Below are positions 42,472 to 51,529 of a stretch of 64,000 nucleotides of DNA, in pieces. The notes beneath the pieces are model-generated. The model was not told the origin of the DNA. It saw nothing but the letters and a program-made list of their open reading frames with translations, and did not search any database. The stretch comes from an uncultured Lachnospiraceae bacterium (lineage in GTDB: Bacteria; Bacillota; Clostridia; Lachnospirales; Lachnospiraceae): contig CAMEDC010000002.1 of assembly GCA_945913255.1 (NCBI GenBank), forward strand, positions 83,153 to 147,152, written 5' to 3'. The translations under genes and the position numbers were made by a program. Positions within the stretch are counted from its first letter, which is position 1. Every line of letters starts with the position of its first letter.

Positions 42472-44280
42472 CTATTCAATTTCTTCCGTCAATTCACAAA
42501 TCTCATCAATCATGGCTCCGATGGTTTCAATGGTATCAAGAAGCGGTGCATCCGTTGTGATATCGATTCCTGCCAGAGCTGCCAGTTCTACGGGAGTCAG
42601 CGTGCTTCCCGCAGCCAATACCTTCTTCCAGTCCTCGATTGCCGCCTCACCCTCATTCTCAATGCGTTTACACATCTGGGTCGCAACCGTCAGACCCGCG
42701 CTGTAAGTATAGGAATACAGTCCCATGTAATAATGAGGCTGACGCATCCAGGTCAATTCCGCACCTTCATTGATTTCCACAGCATCCCCCCAGAACTTCT
42801 GCAAGGTATCCCTCATTATATTGCTCAGGGTCTCCGCCTGTACGCTGCTGCCTGCATCCACAAGCTTGTAAACCTCTCTCTGGTAAGCTGCTTCCATGAG
42901 GTGTGTCACAAAATTATGATAGTAGGTATTGCCAATCATGCAGGTTAATACCCAGCGACGGAAGCGCTTATCCGTACTCGTCTTCAGCAGATAATGCCCC
43001 ATCAGCAGTTCGTTCATGGTAGAAGGAGCCTCCACGAAATAGCTGGAAACGTTTGTGTCAAAGATAGACTGGGTGCTGTTGCAGGATTTGAAATGTCCGG
43101 CATGACCCAGCTCATGTGCCAGGGTAAACACATCCGACATCTTGTTGTTCCAGGTCATCAGAATATAGGAATTTTTACCGTAAGGGCTGGCACAGAAGCC
43201 TCCTGTTGATTTCCCCTTGTTCTGGGCAAAATCCACCCAGCGCTCCTCATAAGCCGTGCGCACCATCTTCACATAATCCTCACCCAGGATGGAAAGGCCC
43301 TTCTCAATATATTCTCTGGAACCTTCAATTGTAACCTCCGGTGCATAATCCGGATCTACCGGCAGCTTTAAGTCTGCAAAGGTCATTTTGTCCAATCCGT
43401 GTACCTTCTGGATCAACTTTGCATATTTACGCATGTGCGGCGCCAGCTTCTCCGTAATCAGATTAATCTGACGGTCATAAAGCTCTCTCGTTACCTTCTG
43501 GTCAAATAGAAGATAGTCAAACACAGAATCAAAGCCACGAAGGGTCGCCAGTGTTTTCTCGGTCTGAACCTGAGTGTTATAGGCCGTTGCCGTCACATTC
43601 TCATATTCTCTGATTTTTTTGGAAAAAGCATCAAAAGCCGCCCGGCGGATTTCCGTATCCGGTTCGTATTCATAGTCATCCTCGAACAATGCATAACCCA
43701 GCGGATGCTGCTCTCCCTTTGCAGAAAACGCTTCAAATTTCATATCTGCCAGCTTTGCATTGTTGTAGATATCGTAAGGGGTATTATAAATTGTCTGTCC
43801 CAGAGCGGACACCACCCGCTCTGCCTCCGGGTGCAGACGGTGCGGTTTATCACGAAGGATATCTTTCAAATAATACTTGTTTCCGTCACTGATTTCTATG
43901 GCCTTCTCGATGACTATCTCATCCTGCTCCATAATTTCACTTCTCACAAAGCTTAAATCACTCTGGATTTCAGATACCATGCGGCTGATTCTGCCCAGGC
44001 GTTCCTGGTTATGGCTGTCATAATAATCCACGGATACAGCCAGGTCACAGTAGTCATGCACCAACGTCATCACTTCCGTCAGATGTCTGTACTCTGTCAC
44101 ACAGGCTTCTATATTTTCCGGGGTATTGAGCCTGCCCTTCCAGGTTTCCGCAATGTGCTTCGCGGCTTCCTTCACGGCATCCGCATCCCGATACATATCC
44201 TCCTCCGTCTGATATATCTTCGTCAGGTCCCAGGTCAGTTTCTCCGGAACCTCTTTTCTGCTTTTTAATTCTTCTGCCAT
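42472..44280 (-). CDS. pepF: oligoendopeptidase F (M3 family)
   Basis: 602 aa cytoplasmic zinc peptidase. The zinc helix is FTLAHELGHAGHF, with the third ligand Glu expected in the EAPSTMNELLMGHYLL segment. PepF hallmarks are KSTGGFCASPYGKNSYILMT and MRQPHYYMGLYSYTYSAGL near the C-terminus. It degrades imported oligopeptides of about 7-17 residues. Convergent with the B12 operon (3-base gap). Confidence 0.94.
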   Translation of the reverse strand: MAEELKSRKEVPEKLTWDLTKIYQTEEDMYRDADAVKEAAKHIAETWKGRLNTPENIEACVTEYRHLTEVMTLVHDYCDLAVSVDYYDSHNQERLGRISRMVSEIQSDLSFVRSEIMEQDEIVIEKAIEISDGNKYYLKDILRDKPHRLHPEAERVVSALGQTIYNTPYDIYNNAKLADMKFEAFSAKGEQHPLGYALFEDDYEYEPDTEIRRAAFDAFSKKIREYENVTATAYNTQVQTEKTLATLRGFDSVFDYLLFDQKVTRELYDRQINLITEKLAPHMRKYAKLIQKVHGLDKMTFADLKLPVDPDYAPEVTIEGSREYIEKGLSILGEDYVKMVRTAYEERWVDFAQNKGKSTGGFCASPYGKNSYILMTWNNKMSDVFTLAHELGHAGHFKSCNSTQSIFDTNVSSYFVEAPSTMNELLMGHYLLKTSTDKRFRRWVLTCMIGNTYYHNFVTHLMEAAYQREVYKLVDAGSSVQAETLSNIMRDTLQKFWGDAVEINEGAELTWMRQPHYYMGLYSYTYSAGLTVATQMCKRIENEGEAAIEDWKKVLAAGSTLTPVELAALAGIDITTDAPLLDTIETIGAMIDEICELTEEIE

Positions 44281-44298
44281 TTTCTGTCTCCTCCGTTA

Positions 44299-46455
44299 TT
44301 ACTTAATTATTATCTCTCCACGTTGCCTGATATCTCTGGAGGAAGCGCCAATCTGCAATTCATAGCGCCCCGGCTCCACTGTAAATGTGTCCGTAGTTTC
44401 ATCATAATAAGCAAAGGCTCTGCCCGGCAGCAGGAACGTAACCTTTTGCTCTTCTCCCGGATGCAATTCTATCTTTTCAAAGTCTCGAAGTTCATGCACA
44501 GGGCGAAGTACCGCAGAGTCTTTGGGTGCAACATACAGCTGCACCACCTCGGCACCGACGCGTTCTCCCGCATTTTTCACCAAAACGGTAACGCGGCAGA
44601 ACAATTCATCTGTCTTCTTTCCATCAAGCAGTTCCACCTGCATGTCAGAATATGTAAAGTCCGTGTAAGACAGTCCATGTCCAAAGCAGAAGTTCACCTC
44701 TGTCTGCTCCGTGTCGTAATAGCGGTACCCCACCATCATGCCTTCCTTATATTCCACCACATCCTTTTTTCCAAAGGTGCCGATGGTATGTGCCGGACAC
44801 TGTTCTGCATTTTTGATAAATGTCTCCGCCAGCTTTCCGGAGGGGTTTACCCGTCCAAACAAAGCTTCCGCTATTGCGGTGCCTCCCTCCATGCCCGCAT
44901 AATAACTCCACAGAATTGCCTTCGCCTTATCCTTCCAGGGCATCTCCACCGGAGAACCTGCAAAGAGTACTACAACTGTATCGGGCTTCACTCGCAACAG
45001 TTCTTCTATCAGCGCATCCTGCTCATAAGGCAGCTTCATGTCTGTCCTGTCTTTTCCCTCCACATCATAATCGTGGTTCAGACCGCCAACGAAAATAACG
45101 GTATCGCATTCTGCTGCCAGAGCCAGCGCCTCGCCCAGGTACTGATGCCGCAGGATATCCTCCCGGCTTCCGGCTGCTGCTTCCTCTTCCTCCGTCAGGT
45201 GTCTCGTGCTGTCTGCCTGCCAGTTAAGGTCACTCCGCTTCTCCCGGCTCGGAATATAATACCCCGGGGCGTATACCACCTGCACATTACCGCCCAGCAG
45301 CTTCTTGATTCCCATGAGCGGAGAAATCTCATAAAGTGCCTTGATTTCCGCGCTGCCGCCGCCGTTGGAATGGATTGCGGAAGCATTCTGTCCAATCACG
45401 GCAATTTTCTTCACGGACTTCTCCGCAAGCGGAAGTAAGTTTTCTTCATTTTTTAGAAGCACGACAGACTCTCTCGCCGTCTCCAGAATAGCCTGACGAT
45501 GCTCCGGTGTATTATAGCATCCGGCTTTGCGCTGTTTCCTGTTTTCTCCCAGCATATTCAGGCGCTGCATCATGCGAAGGATATTACGTACCTTCTCATC
45601 CACAAGACTCTCGTCCAGTTCGCCTGCCCTGATTTTCTCAAGCAGCGGCTTCGCCATATGCTGATGCTCAAAATCATAAGTCACATCCATCTCAATATCC
45701 AGCGCGGACTCTGCTGCAAGCGTTGTATCGTGAACGCCTCCCCAATCCGAAATCACGGTTCCGTCGAACTGCCATTCCCTGCGCAGCACTTTGCCCAGGA
45801 GTTTTTTGCTCATACAGCAATGTTCACCGTTCAACAGATTGTAGGCTCCCATCAAGGACATTACCCTACCCTTTTTCACTGCCGCCTCAAAACCCGGATA
45901 ATAAATTTCATGCAGCGTTCTCTCATCAATCAGCGTATTCACCCGGAGTCTCTCCGTCTCCTGGGAGTTTGCCGCAAAATGCTTGACGCAGGCTGCCACA
46001 TCTGACTTCTGAATTCCCTCAATCATCGGTACTGCCAGTTCTTCCACCAGACAGGGATCCTCGCTCATGTACTCAAAGTTTCTGCCACACAGAGGGCTTC
46101 TTTTGATGTTGATGCCCGGCGCAAGAATCACATCCTTGCCCCTTCCCCTGGTCTCCTCACCCAGCACTTCACCTGCGCGGCCTGCCGCCTTTCGGTTCCA
46201 GGTTGATGTGATTGCGCTGTTGCAGGGCAAGTAGCTTACAAAGTCTTCCGTGGTTCCCACACTGCGCCACTCGTTATCCGCAAACTCCGCGCGCACACCC
46301 ATGGGGCCGTCCGACATAAAAAGAGGCGGTATGCCCAGACGTTCCACACCCTCGGTGCGAAACAGCCCCGCACCGTGAATCATTCCGATTTTTTCCTCCA
46401 AAGTAAGCTGGGAAAGCAATTCCTCCAACTGCTTCTCCTGATATGTATTCTCCAT
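44299..46455 (-). CDS. glycoside hydrolase family 3 beta-glycosidase
   Basis: 718 aa from the ATG at 46455. GH3 N-terminal barrel (GIPPLFMSDGPMGVR; KHFAANSQETERLRVNTLID; nucleophile Asp in TVISDWGGVHDT), the (alpha/beta) sandwich domain (KKIAVIGQNASAIHSNGGGS; GKLAETF), and a C-terminal fibronectin III-like domain (VKNAGERVGAEVVQLYVAP). No signal peptide, so it acts on imported oligosaccharides; beta-glucosidase or xylosidase specificity cannot be fixed. Single gene. Confidence 0.93.
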   Translation of the reverse strand: MENTYQEKQLEELLSQLTLEEKIGMIHGAGLFRTEGVERLGIPPLFMSDGPMGVRAEFADNEWRSVGTTEDFVSYLPCNSAITSTWNRKAAGRAGEVLGEETRGRGKDVILAPGINIKRSPLCGRNFEYMSEDPCLVEELAVPMIEGIQKSDVAACVKHFAANSQETERLRVNTLIDERTLHEIYYPGFEAAVKKGRVMSLMGAYNLLNGEHCCMSKKLLGKVLRREWQFDGTVISDWGGVHDTTLAAESALDIEMDVTYDFEHQHMAKPLLEKIRAGELDESLVDEKVRNILRMMQRLNMLGENRKQRKAGCYNTPEHRQAILETARESVVLLKNEENLLPLAEKSVKKIAVIGQNASAIHSNGGGSAEIKALYEISPLMGIKKLLGGNVQVVYAPGYYIPSREKRSDLNWQADSTRHLTEEEEAAAGSREDILRHQYLGEALALAAECDTVIFVGGLNHDYDVEGKDRTDMKLPYEQDALIEELLRVKPDTVVVLFAGSPVEMPWKDKAKAILWSYYAGMEGGTAIAEALFGRVNPSGKLAETFIKNAEQCPAHTIGTFGKKDVVEYKEGMMVGYRYYDTEQTEVNFCFGHGLSYTDFTYSDMQVELLDGKKTDELFCRVTVLVKNAGERVGAEVVQLYVAPKDSAVLRPVHELRDFEKIELHPGEEQKVTFLLPGRAFAYYDETTDTFTVEPGRYELQIGASSRDIRQRGEIIIK

Positions 46456-46547
46456 AATCCCTCTCATTCCGCCGTTTTTTCGGCAACTTTTCCACCATTC
46501 TCCCGGTTATGATATCTGCCGTTACCCCGGCAGCTTTTCCAGACATT

Positions 46548-47696
46548 TTAATGCATATCCTGACCATCCGCATTGTCATAATCATCCAGAAAGCTGTGCC
46601 GGACTCCCTTCGATTTATAGGCAACCACTGTGTCCAGATTCACATTTTCCACACTCTTAAAAATGTTTCCTTCCACAAAAGGATTGATCTTCTTCATCTC
46701 CCGAATCAGTTCCTTGATTTCCACACGCTTGGAACGATTTTCTTCATTATTGCAGGTGGTACAGGTATCCGTAAACTTGCAGGCACATTGGATAAACGTC
46801 AATCCGTTGTAATCCCTCCAGGCCTTGATATCATCCTCCCGAATCAGATACAAAGGACGGATTAATTCCATGCCTTCAAAATTTGTGCTGTGAAGCTTCG
46901 GCATCATTGTCTGCACCTGAGCACCATACAGCATACCCATCAGAATGGTTTCAATCACATCATCATAGTGATGCCCCAGCGCAATTTTATTACAGCCAAG
47001 CTCCTGTGCATAATGATACAGGTGCCCTCTTCTCATTCTCGCACAAAGGTAGCAGGGGGACTTTTCCACATGATAGACCGAATCAAAAATGTCGGACTCA
47101 TAGATAGTAATCGGAACATTCAGTTTTCTGGCATTTTCCTCGATTACCTTCCGATTCGCAGGACTATATCCCGGGTCCATCACCAGAAATTTCACCTCAA
47201 AAGGGAATTTGTTGTGCAGCTTCAGCTCCTGGAACAATTTCGCCATAAGCATGGAATCTTTTCCGCCGGAAATACATACCGCAATGCGGTCTCCCTCTTT
47301 CACCAGTTCGTACTGGTTAATTGCCTTTGTAAACTTACACCAAATATTTCTGCGGAATTTCTTCCGGATGCTCTGTTCCACATCCTTGCTGATGTCCTTT
47401 TCCTGTTCCTCCTGCATATGCTGCAGCAGCCATGCAAGGTACCCTCCCACAAGGCTGACCGCATCATACCCCTTCTTTGCAAGTTCCTGTGCCGTCTCCA
47501 GACTTGTCTCCCCTCTGTTACAGCAAATAACCAGCTTTTTGGAAAAATCAATCGCCGGATTTCCTTCTATCTTATCTTTTGCCGCTGCAATCGCTCCCGG
47601 AATTGCTCCGAGAGAAACTTCCATATCACTTCTGATGTCTATGAGCTGATATTGGTCTTTTTCCAATAGGCTCAACTCCTGCACCGTTATTTCCAT
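46548..47696 (-). CDS. rhodanese-TtcA fusion, tRNA 2-thiolation-like PP-loop enzyme
   Basis: 382 aa. Residues 1-105 are a rhodanese domain with active-site Cys in VICCNRGETS. Residues 125-340 are a PP-loop ATPase of the TtcA group: AVCISGGKDSML, a CxxC (CYLCARMRRG), GHHYDDVIETILM, CACKFTDTCTTC. TtcA makes 2-thiocytidine in tRNA and carries a [4Fe-4S] cluster held by such Cys; the rhodanese could pass sulfur directly. Start at 47696; the ORF extends to 47768 without a signal. Confidence 0.85.
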   Translation of the reverse strand: MEITVQELSLLEKDQYQLIDIRSDMEVSLGAIPGAIAAAKDKIEGNPAIDFSKKLVICCNRGETSLETAQELAKKGYDAVSLVGGYLAWLLQHMQEEQEKDISKDVEQSIRKKFRRNIWCKFTKAINQYELVKEGDRIAVCISGGKDSMLMAKLFQELKLHNKFPFEVKFLVMDPGYSPANRKVIEENARKLNVPITIYESDIFDSVYHVEKSPCYLCARMRRGHLYHYAQELGCNKIALGHHYDDVIETILMGMLYGAQVQTMMPKLHSTNFEGMELIRPLYLIREDDIKAWRDYNGLTFIQCACKFTDTCTTCNNEENRSKRVEIKELIREMKKINPFVEGNIFKSVENVNLDTVVAYKSKGVRHSFLDDYDNADGQDMH

Positions 47697-47716
47697 TTTC
47701 TGTCCTGTCTTTTCTC

Positions 47717-48520
47717 CTATTCTGGCATTTCTACGCCAATACCCCGGCCACATTCCTCTCTCCCGCAATCCTTTACCAGGTCCCTTACAACCTCACCGGC
47801 AATAATCAATCCTGCTATAGAAGGAACAAACGCCGTGCTTCCGGGAATATCTCTCCGTTCAGTGCATTTATGCTGCGCCCCGGGCGGGCAGATACAGTTT
47901 GTCCTGCAGCTGATGGCCATATCCTCAACTGGACGAATTGGTGGTTCCTCCGAATAAACGACCTTTAAATCCCTGATTCCACGCTTTTTTAGTTCACGCC
48001 GCATGACCTTTGCCAGCGGGCAGACCTTTGTCTGATAAATATCCGCCACCTTAAACTGGCTGCCGTCCAGTTTATTTCCTGCTCCCATGCTGCTGATAAT
48101 GGGAACGTTCTTCTCCTTTGCCTTCATAACCAGCTCAAGCTTAGCCGTCACTGTGTCCACGGCGTCCACCACATAATCGTATTCCTCAAAAGCAAACTCG
48201 TCCGCATTCTCCGGCAGGAAGAAACACTGGTGAATTCTTACATCCGCATCGGGATTAATTTCAAGGATGCGCTCCCGCATCACCTCTGTCTTGTATCTCC
48301 CGATTGTCTTTCTTGTGGCGATAATCTGCCGGTTCAAATTGGTCAGACACACCTTGTCATCATCTATCAGATCAAATGCGCCGACGCCGCTCCTGACAAG
48401 CGCCTCACACACATATCCGCCCACGCCTCCTATGCCAAACACCGCCACACGTGCTCTGCTTAACCGCTCCATAGCTTCTTTTCCCAAAAGTAATTCTGTT
48501 CTTGAAAACTGATTCAACAT
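47717..48520 (-). CDS. tcdA: tRNA threonylcarbamoyladenosine dehydratase (TcdA/CsdL)
   Basis: 267 aa, ThiF/E1-like. Nucleotide loop VAVFGIGGVGGYVCEALVRS, LTNLNRQIIATRKTIGRYK, VVDAVDTVTAKLELV and the TcdA-specific MGAGNKLDGSQFKVADIYQT. It cyclises t6A37 in tRNA to ct6A using ATP. A second tRNA-modification gene next to the TtcA fusion (20-bp gap), so the pair form an operon. Confidence 0.92.
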   Translation of the reverse strand: MLNQFSRTELLLGKEAMERLSRARVAVFGIGGVGGYVCEALVRSGVGAFDLIDDDKVCLTNLNRQIIATRKTIGRYKTEVMRERILEINPDADVRIHQCFFLPENADEFAFEEYDYVVDAVDTVTAKLELVMKAKEKNVPIISSMGAGNKLDGSQFKVADIYQTKVCPLAKVMRRELKKRGIRDLKVVYSEEPPIRPVEDMAISCRTNCICPPGAQHKCTERRDIPGSTAFVPSIAGLIIAGEVVRDLVKDCGREECGRGIGVEMPE

Positions 48521-48760
48521 AATTCTACTCCACTGTCCACAAACGCTCTATTTTGATTACATATTCATTATATTATATGGCAAATCTTCTGCTGTGCCTA
48601 GTCCAAAATCGTGTTTTTTCTTCTTCAATGTTTTTTCCACAGAACTGCCTCCTCATTTTCCCCAGACAGTCTGTACCACTCAAATTGCGCATTCTTCCTC
48701 TTTTGTTTTACTCTTTGTTCCGTCTGCGTATTGTTTACCGTATTTACAAAATTTTTCAAA

Positions 48761-48800
48761 ATACTGGTCATGTAATTAAAATATTTGAACTAGCCAGTAT
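48761..48800. repeat. 40-bp palindromic element, copy 1
   Basis: Begins ATACTGG and ends CCAGTAT with an AT-rich centre. 27 of 40 positions match copy 2 without gaps. Confidence 0.5.
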
Positions 48801-48928
48801 CTAATTCCGGTTTCAAGCCATTCTGCAGTTTTTGCAACATAAAAATACGTGCCGGATATTCCTTTTATAATAAATCACCAGCATTTTAGTGAAAACCAAC
48901 TGATTTACAACATCTAAATTTTCAATAT

Positions 48929-48968
48929 ATGCTGGCTATGTATTAAAAAATTACAGATTAGACAGTAT
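48929..48968. repeat. 40-bp palindromic element, copy 2
   Basis: Begins ATGCTGG and ends GACAGTAT; same length and orientation as copy 1, 168 bp away. Confidence 0.5.
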
Positions 48969-49036
48969 TTATGAACATTTCCACTAACTGGGCATGTTCG
49001 GGACTCTCGCCCGTTAATGCGCACCCAGGGCGGCCC

Positions 49037-49079
49037 AAAAAGAACGGCATAGGCTTAGTACCCATACCGTTCTTTTTTT
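49037..49079. terminator. bidirectional intrinsic terminator
   Basis: AAAGAACGGCATAGG / CCCATACCGTTCTTT with a short loop and T tract on the plus strand and A tract before it. Confidence 0.7.
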
Positions 49080-49132
49080 GCCTGCCATGTATTTTTATAT
49101 AGTACCCTCACAAATCATGATGACTCATTATA

Positions 49133-49276
49133 TTACCAGTACAGCTTCATATCTTTCTGTACTTCCGCATCCTCCAAGAAATACTTTTCCTTCAGCTTCG
49201 CTGCGGTTTCTGAATGTCTGCAAATAAAAGCCGGGTGCCATTGGAGCATCTGTTCCCCTTGGTCTTTTTTCTCCAT
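49133..49276 (-). pseudogene. internally deleted remnant of the Rpn-type nuclease family
   Basis: A 47-codon frame behind a good AGGAGG site. Residues 1-18 (QMLQWHPAF) match the N-terminus of the full-length protein at 28.8 kb (GILQWHPAF), and residues 24-47 (AAKLKEKYFLEDAEVQKDMK then LYW) match its C-terminal helix and final LYW. The whole nuclease core, about 275 residues, is missing, joined in frame. It is too short for an automatic 60-codon cutoff. Confidence 0.7.
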
Positions 49277-49448
49277 GTAACCTCCTGTGTAAAATTTCAA
49301 GAGCTTACTCTCTCATGAAAACTCCTGCTTTGAATGTGGATTAAGCATGAATTTTCTGAGAAAAACAGATACCGTAACAGGAATCTGTTATAGATATGAT
49401 ATTAGACTGTGGAGTCCATTCTCCACTGAAATGTCTTAGAAAATATTC
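49277..49448 (-). other. conserved upstream leader of the Rpn-family remnant, copy B
   Basis: Matches 29787-29966 in order: GAATATTTTCTAA, CAGAAAATTCATGCTT, AGCAGGAGTTTTC, ribosome site. The 71 bases up to the S8-protease stop hold no recognised gene, although a short minus-strand frame (MELIELVGSMDMLDEYFLRH) there looks somewhat coding. Confidence 0.6.
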
Positions 49449-49519
49449 ATCCAGCATATCCATCGAACCTACCAATTCAATCAGTTCCATCTGTGTCTGA
49501 ACACGAATAGAAATAGAGT

Positions 49520-51493
49520 TTATTCCGGCAGGCTCTCACTCACGCAGAGTTTTCCCCAGCCCACCCGCTCATTGGGATACGTTGTCTCGCCGCGCAGTGG
49601 TCTGGCACCTTTTCGCAGGTATGCTTTCACCTTTTCCCCGTACAGAAAAGGGTCGTTTCCTCTGACGATGCCCCACTCCATCAAAAGTGCCGCGCTCCCC
49701 GAAACAATAGGCGTTGCAAAAGAAGTTCCTGTGACAGGCACATTCCCTCCGTAGATGTCCGGTGCAAGGACACCAACCCCCGGAGCCACCAGGTCCGGTT
49801 TTGCAACCCCGGCCGTCACCACGCCGATGGTTCGGGTCAGGTCTGCATACCCCCTGCCCGAAAAATCGGCATAGGCATCATAGACACTGTCATATGCTCC
49901 TACCGTTATCACTTTCGCCGCCGTTGAAGGAATCGTCAGTGTCACATCCGGTGTGGAGCGGTAGAATTCAGTTCTCTCATTCCTTGCCGCCGAGGACGGA
50001 AGGTAAAAATAGTAATTTCCCGTCACCACCTCCAGGGGTTCCAGACGGAATATCCAGACACCGCTGTTGATATAGGGACGACCCACAGGAAGCATATCCA
50101 GGTAGATTTCCCGGGGTGCTGCATAAGGTGTTGGCTCCCCCATATAAACCAGGATTTCCGTCTGTTCCAGCTGCAGGGTATATTTCCCGCCTTCGACAGA
50201 TTCCGGCAGCTGTGTCTCCTGTCCGCCCGGGGAACGCAGATAAATTCTGTAGCTGTCACTGTAATTCTGCCATAGCTGTACATTTAGCGATTGCTCATAT
50301 TCCGCCACAGCCAGTTCTACCTGGGCAGACCGGTAGAAGAAAGCCGGCTGCCTTCCGGAAGGCAGCCCCGCCATACTGCCGGTACGTTCCAGGCTGCCCG
50401 CCAGGTGCCCGCCGTTTGCTCCTTCATTTCCGCTGCCCACACAGATTACCGTACGCCCGATTTCTGCCGCATTGTCCAGAAATCGTTCTATCAGAGAACT
50501 TCCGTCGTGGGCTCCGTAATTGTTTCCGAAGCTTAGATTAATCGCCAGAGGCATCTGCAGCTCCTGTGCCTTGCCCAGAGCCCAGGTGACCCCCCGCATG
50601 ATTTCCGTGGTTCTGGGGAAAGCAGACGCATCAGGCGTCCCCAGCTTGACAATCAAGAGTTCCGCGCCGGGTGCCACCCCGCAGTAACTGCCTGCACTGT
50701 ATCCCGCTGCGATTCCTGCTACCGCCGTACCGTGTCCGCCGGTGTCCATGCTGGGCAGAAGCCTGAACTGCTGTACCGAAGGCGCCTGTAATGCCGCATT
50801 GATCTGTCCGGCGTCAAATTCCACTCCCTGCTCAAAACCCTCCGGTGGACGCCGCTGTCTCTCCCCCGGCGAAATCCCCTGCTCTTCCGGCGGGCGTCGC
50901 TGTCCTTCACCCGACCAAATGCCCTGTTCCGCTTCCAATGCCGTATTCTCCTCATCCGCTCTCAAGGTCTGATCCCACAGATAGCGGATTCTTGTACTAC
51001 CGTCGGCTCTGCGAAACTCCGGTAACCTATAATCAATCCCACTGTCTAAGACAGCAATCAAAACACCGACTCCTGTCAAAGTTCCTGTACCTTCCAAAGT
51101 CCCTGTACCGCTCAGTGCCTCATTTCTTGTCACCACGCCTGTCCCCGTCAGCGAAAAATCCCGCCCGGACACCTGCGCAATACAGGAATCCTGGACGGGA
51201 TCCGTCACCTGGTAAAAATACCGCTTCGGCTTCTCCACATATTCAATTTCTTCCAATTCCGCCACTGCTTCCACCAGCTGCTCAGGTACCGTCAGAATGG
51301 CATAGCCAGCAATGAGATACTCGACTTTTACATTCAATGTTCTCAATCTGTCCAGACTGCCGTGATATTTCACGATAACCTCCCAGGTACGGTTGTTCCC
51401 GTTAAATCCCACGTTCAAATCTTCCGTGCGCTCTCTGGTTTCTTCCGATGTCTGTAATGCCAGTTGCAATAAGTCCTCCAGCTTCTGATTCAT
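49520..51493 (-). CDS. S8-family subtilisin-like protease (Csp-like)
   Basis: 657 aa from the ATG at 51493 (GGAG upstream). Catalytic triad D150 (VLDSGID), H254 (GGHGTAVAG), S591 (GTSFATP). A ~140-residue prodomain-like N-terminus and a ~150-residue insert before the Ser follow the plan of clostridial CspB-type germination proteases and related Lachnospiraceae S8 enzymes. No signal peptide. Two odd insertions flank D150: a Thr/Gly repeat (LTGTGVVTRNEALSGTGTLE region, 115-144) and a 15-residue tandem duplication (EQGIxxGExQRRPPE, 189-218). Role in germination is unproven. Confidence 0.85.
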   Translation of the reverse strand: MNQKLEDLLQLALQTSEETRERTEDLNVGFNGNNRTWEVIVKYHGSLDRLRTLNVKVEYLIAGYAILTVPEQLVEAVAELEEIEYVEKPKRYFYQVTDPVQDSCIAQVSGRDFSLTGTGVVTRNEALSGTGTLEGTGTLTGVGVLIAVLDSGIDYRLPEFRRADGSTRIRYLWDQTLRADEENTALEAEQGIWSGEGQRRPPEEQGISPGERQRRPPEGFEQGVEFDAGQINAALQAPSVQQFRLLPSMDTGGHGTAVAGIAAGYSAGSYCGVAPGAELLIVKLGTPDASAFPRTTEIMRGVTWALGKAQELQMPLAINLSFGNNYGAHDGSSLIERFLDNAAEIGRTVICVGSGNEGANGGHLAGSLERTGSMAGLPSGRQPAFFYRSAQVELAVAEYEQSLNVQLWQNYSDSYRIYLRSPGGQETQLPESVEGGKYTLQLEQTEILVYMGEPTPYAAPREIYLDMLPVGRPYINSGVWIFRLEPLEVVTGNYYFYLPSSAARNERTEFYRSTPDVTLTIPSTAAKVITVGAYDSVYDAYADFSGRGYADLTRTIGVVTAGVAKPDLVAPGVGVLAPDIYGGNVPVTGTSFATPIVSGSAALLMEWGIVRGNDPFLYGEKVKAYLRKGARPLRGETTYPNERVGWGKLCVSESLPE

Positions 51494-51529
51494 GATACAC
51501 ACTCCACGTTTCCAAAATGCCAGTGTATC

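Larger units (their letters stand above)
48521..49036. other. large AT-rich intergenic region with no gene recognised
   Basis: No convincing gene in ~600 bases between tcdA and the 49.1-kb remnant. It contains two related 40-bp palindromic elements and a sharply GC-rich patch at 48988-49036 directly beside a terminator. A short unrelated open frame (48553-48804 +) has no ribosome site. Confidence 0.6.

Noticed and set aside
49440..49510. Short minus-strand frame (MELIELVGSMDMLDEYFLRH)
   Set aside because: Looks partly coding but has no ribosome site, no recognised family, and runs into the leader. Left as a note.
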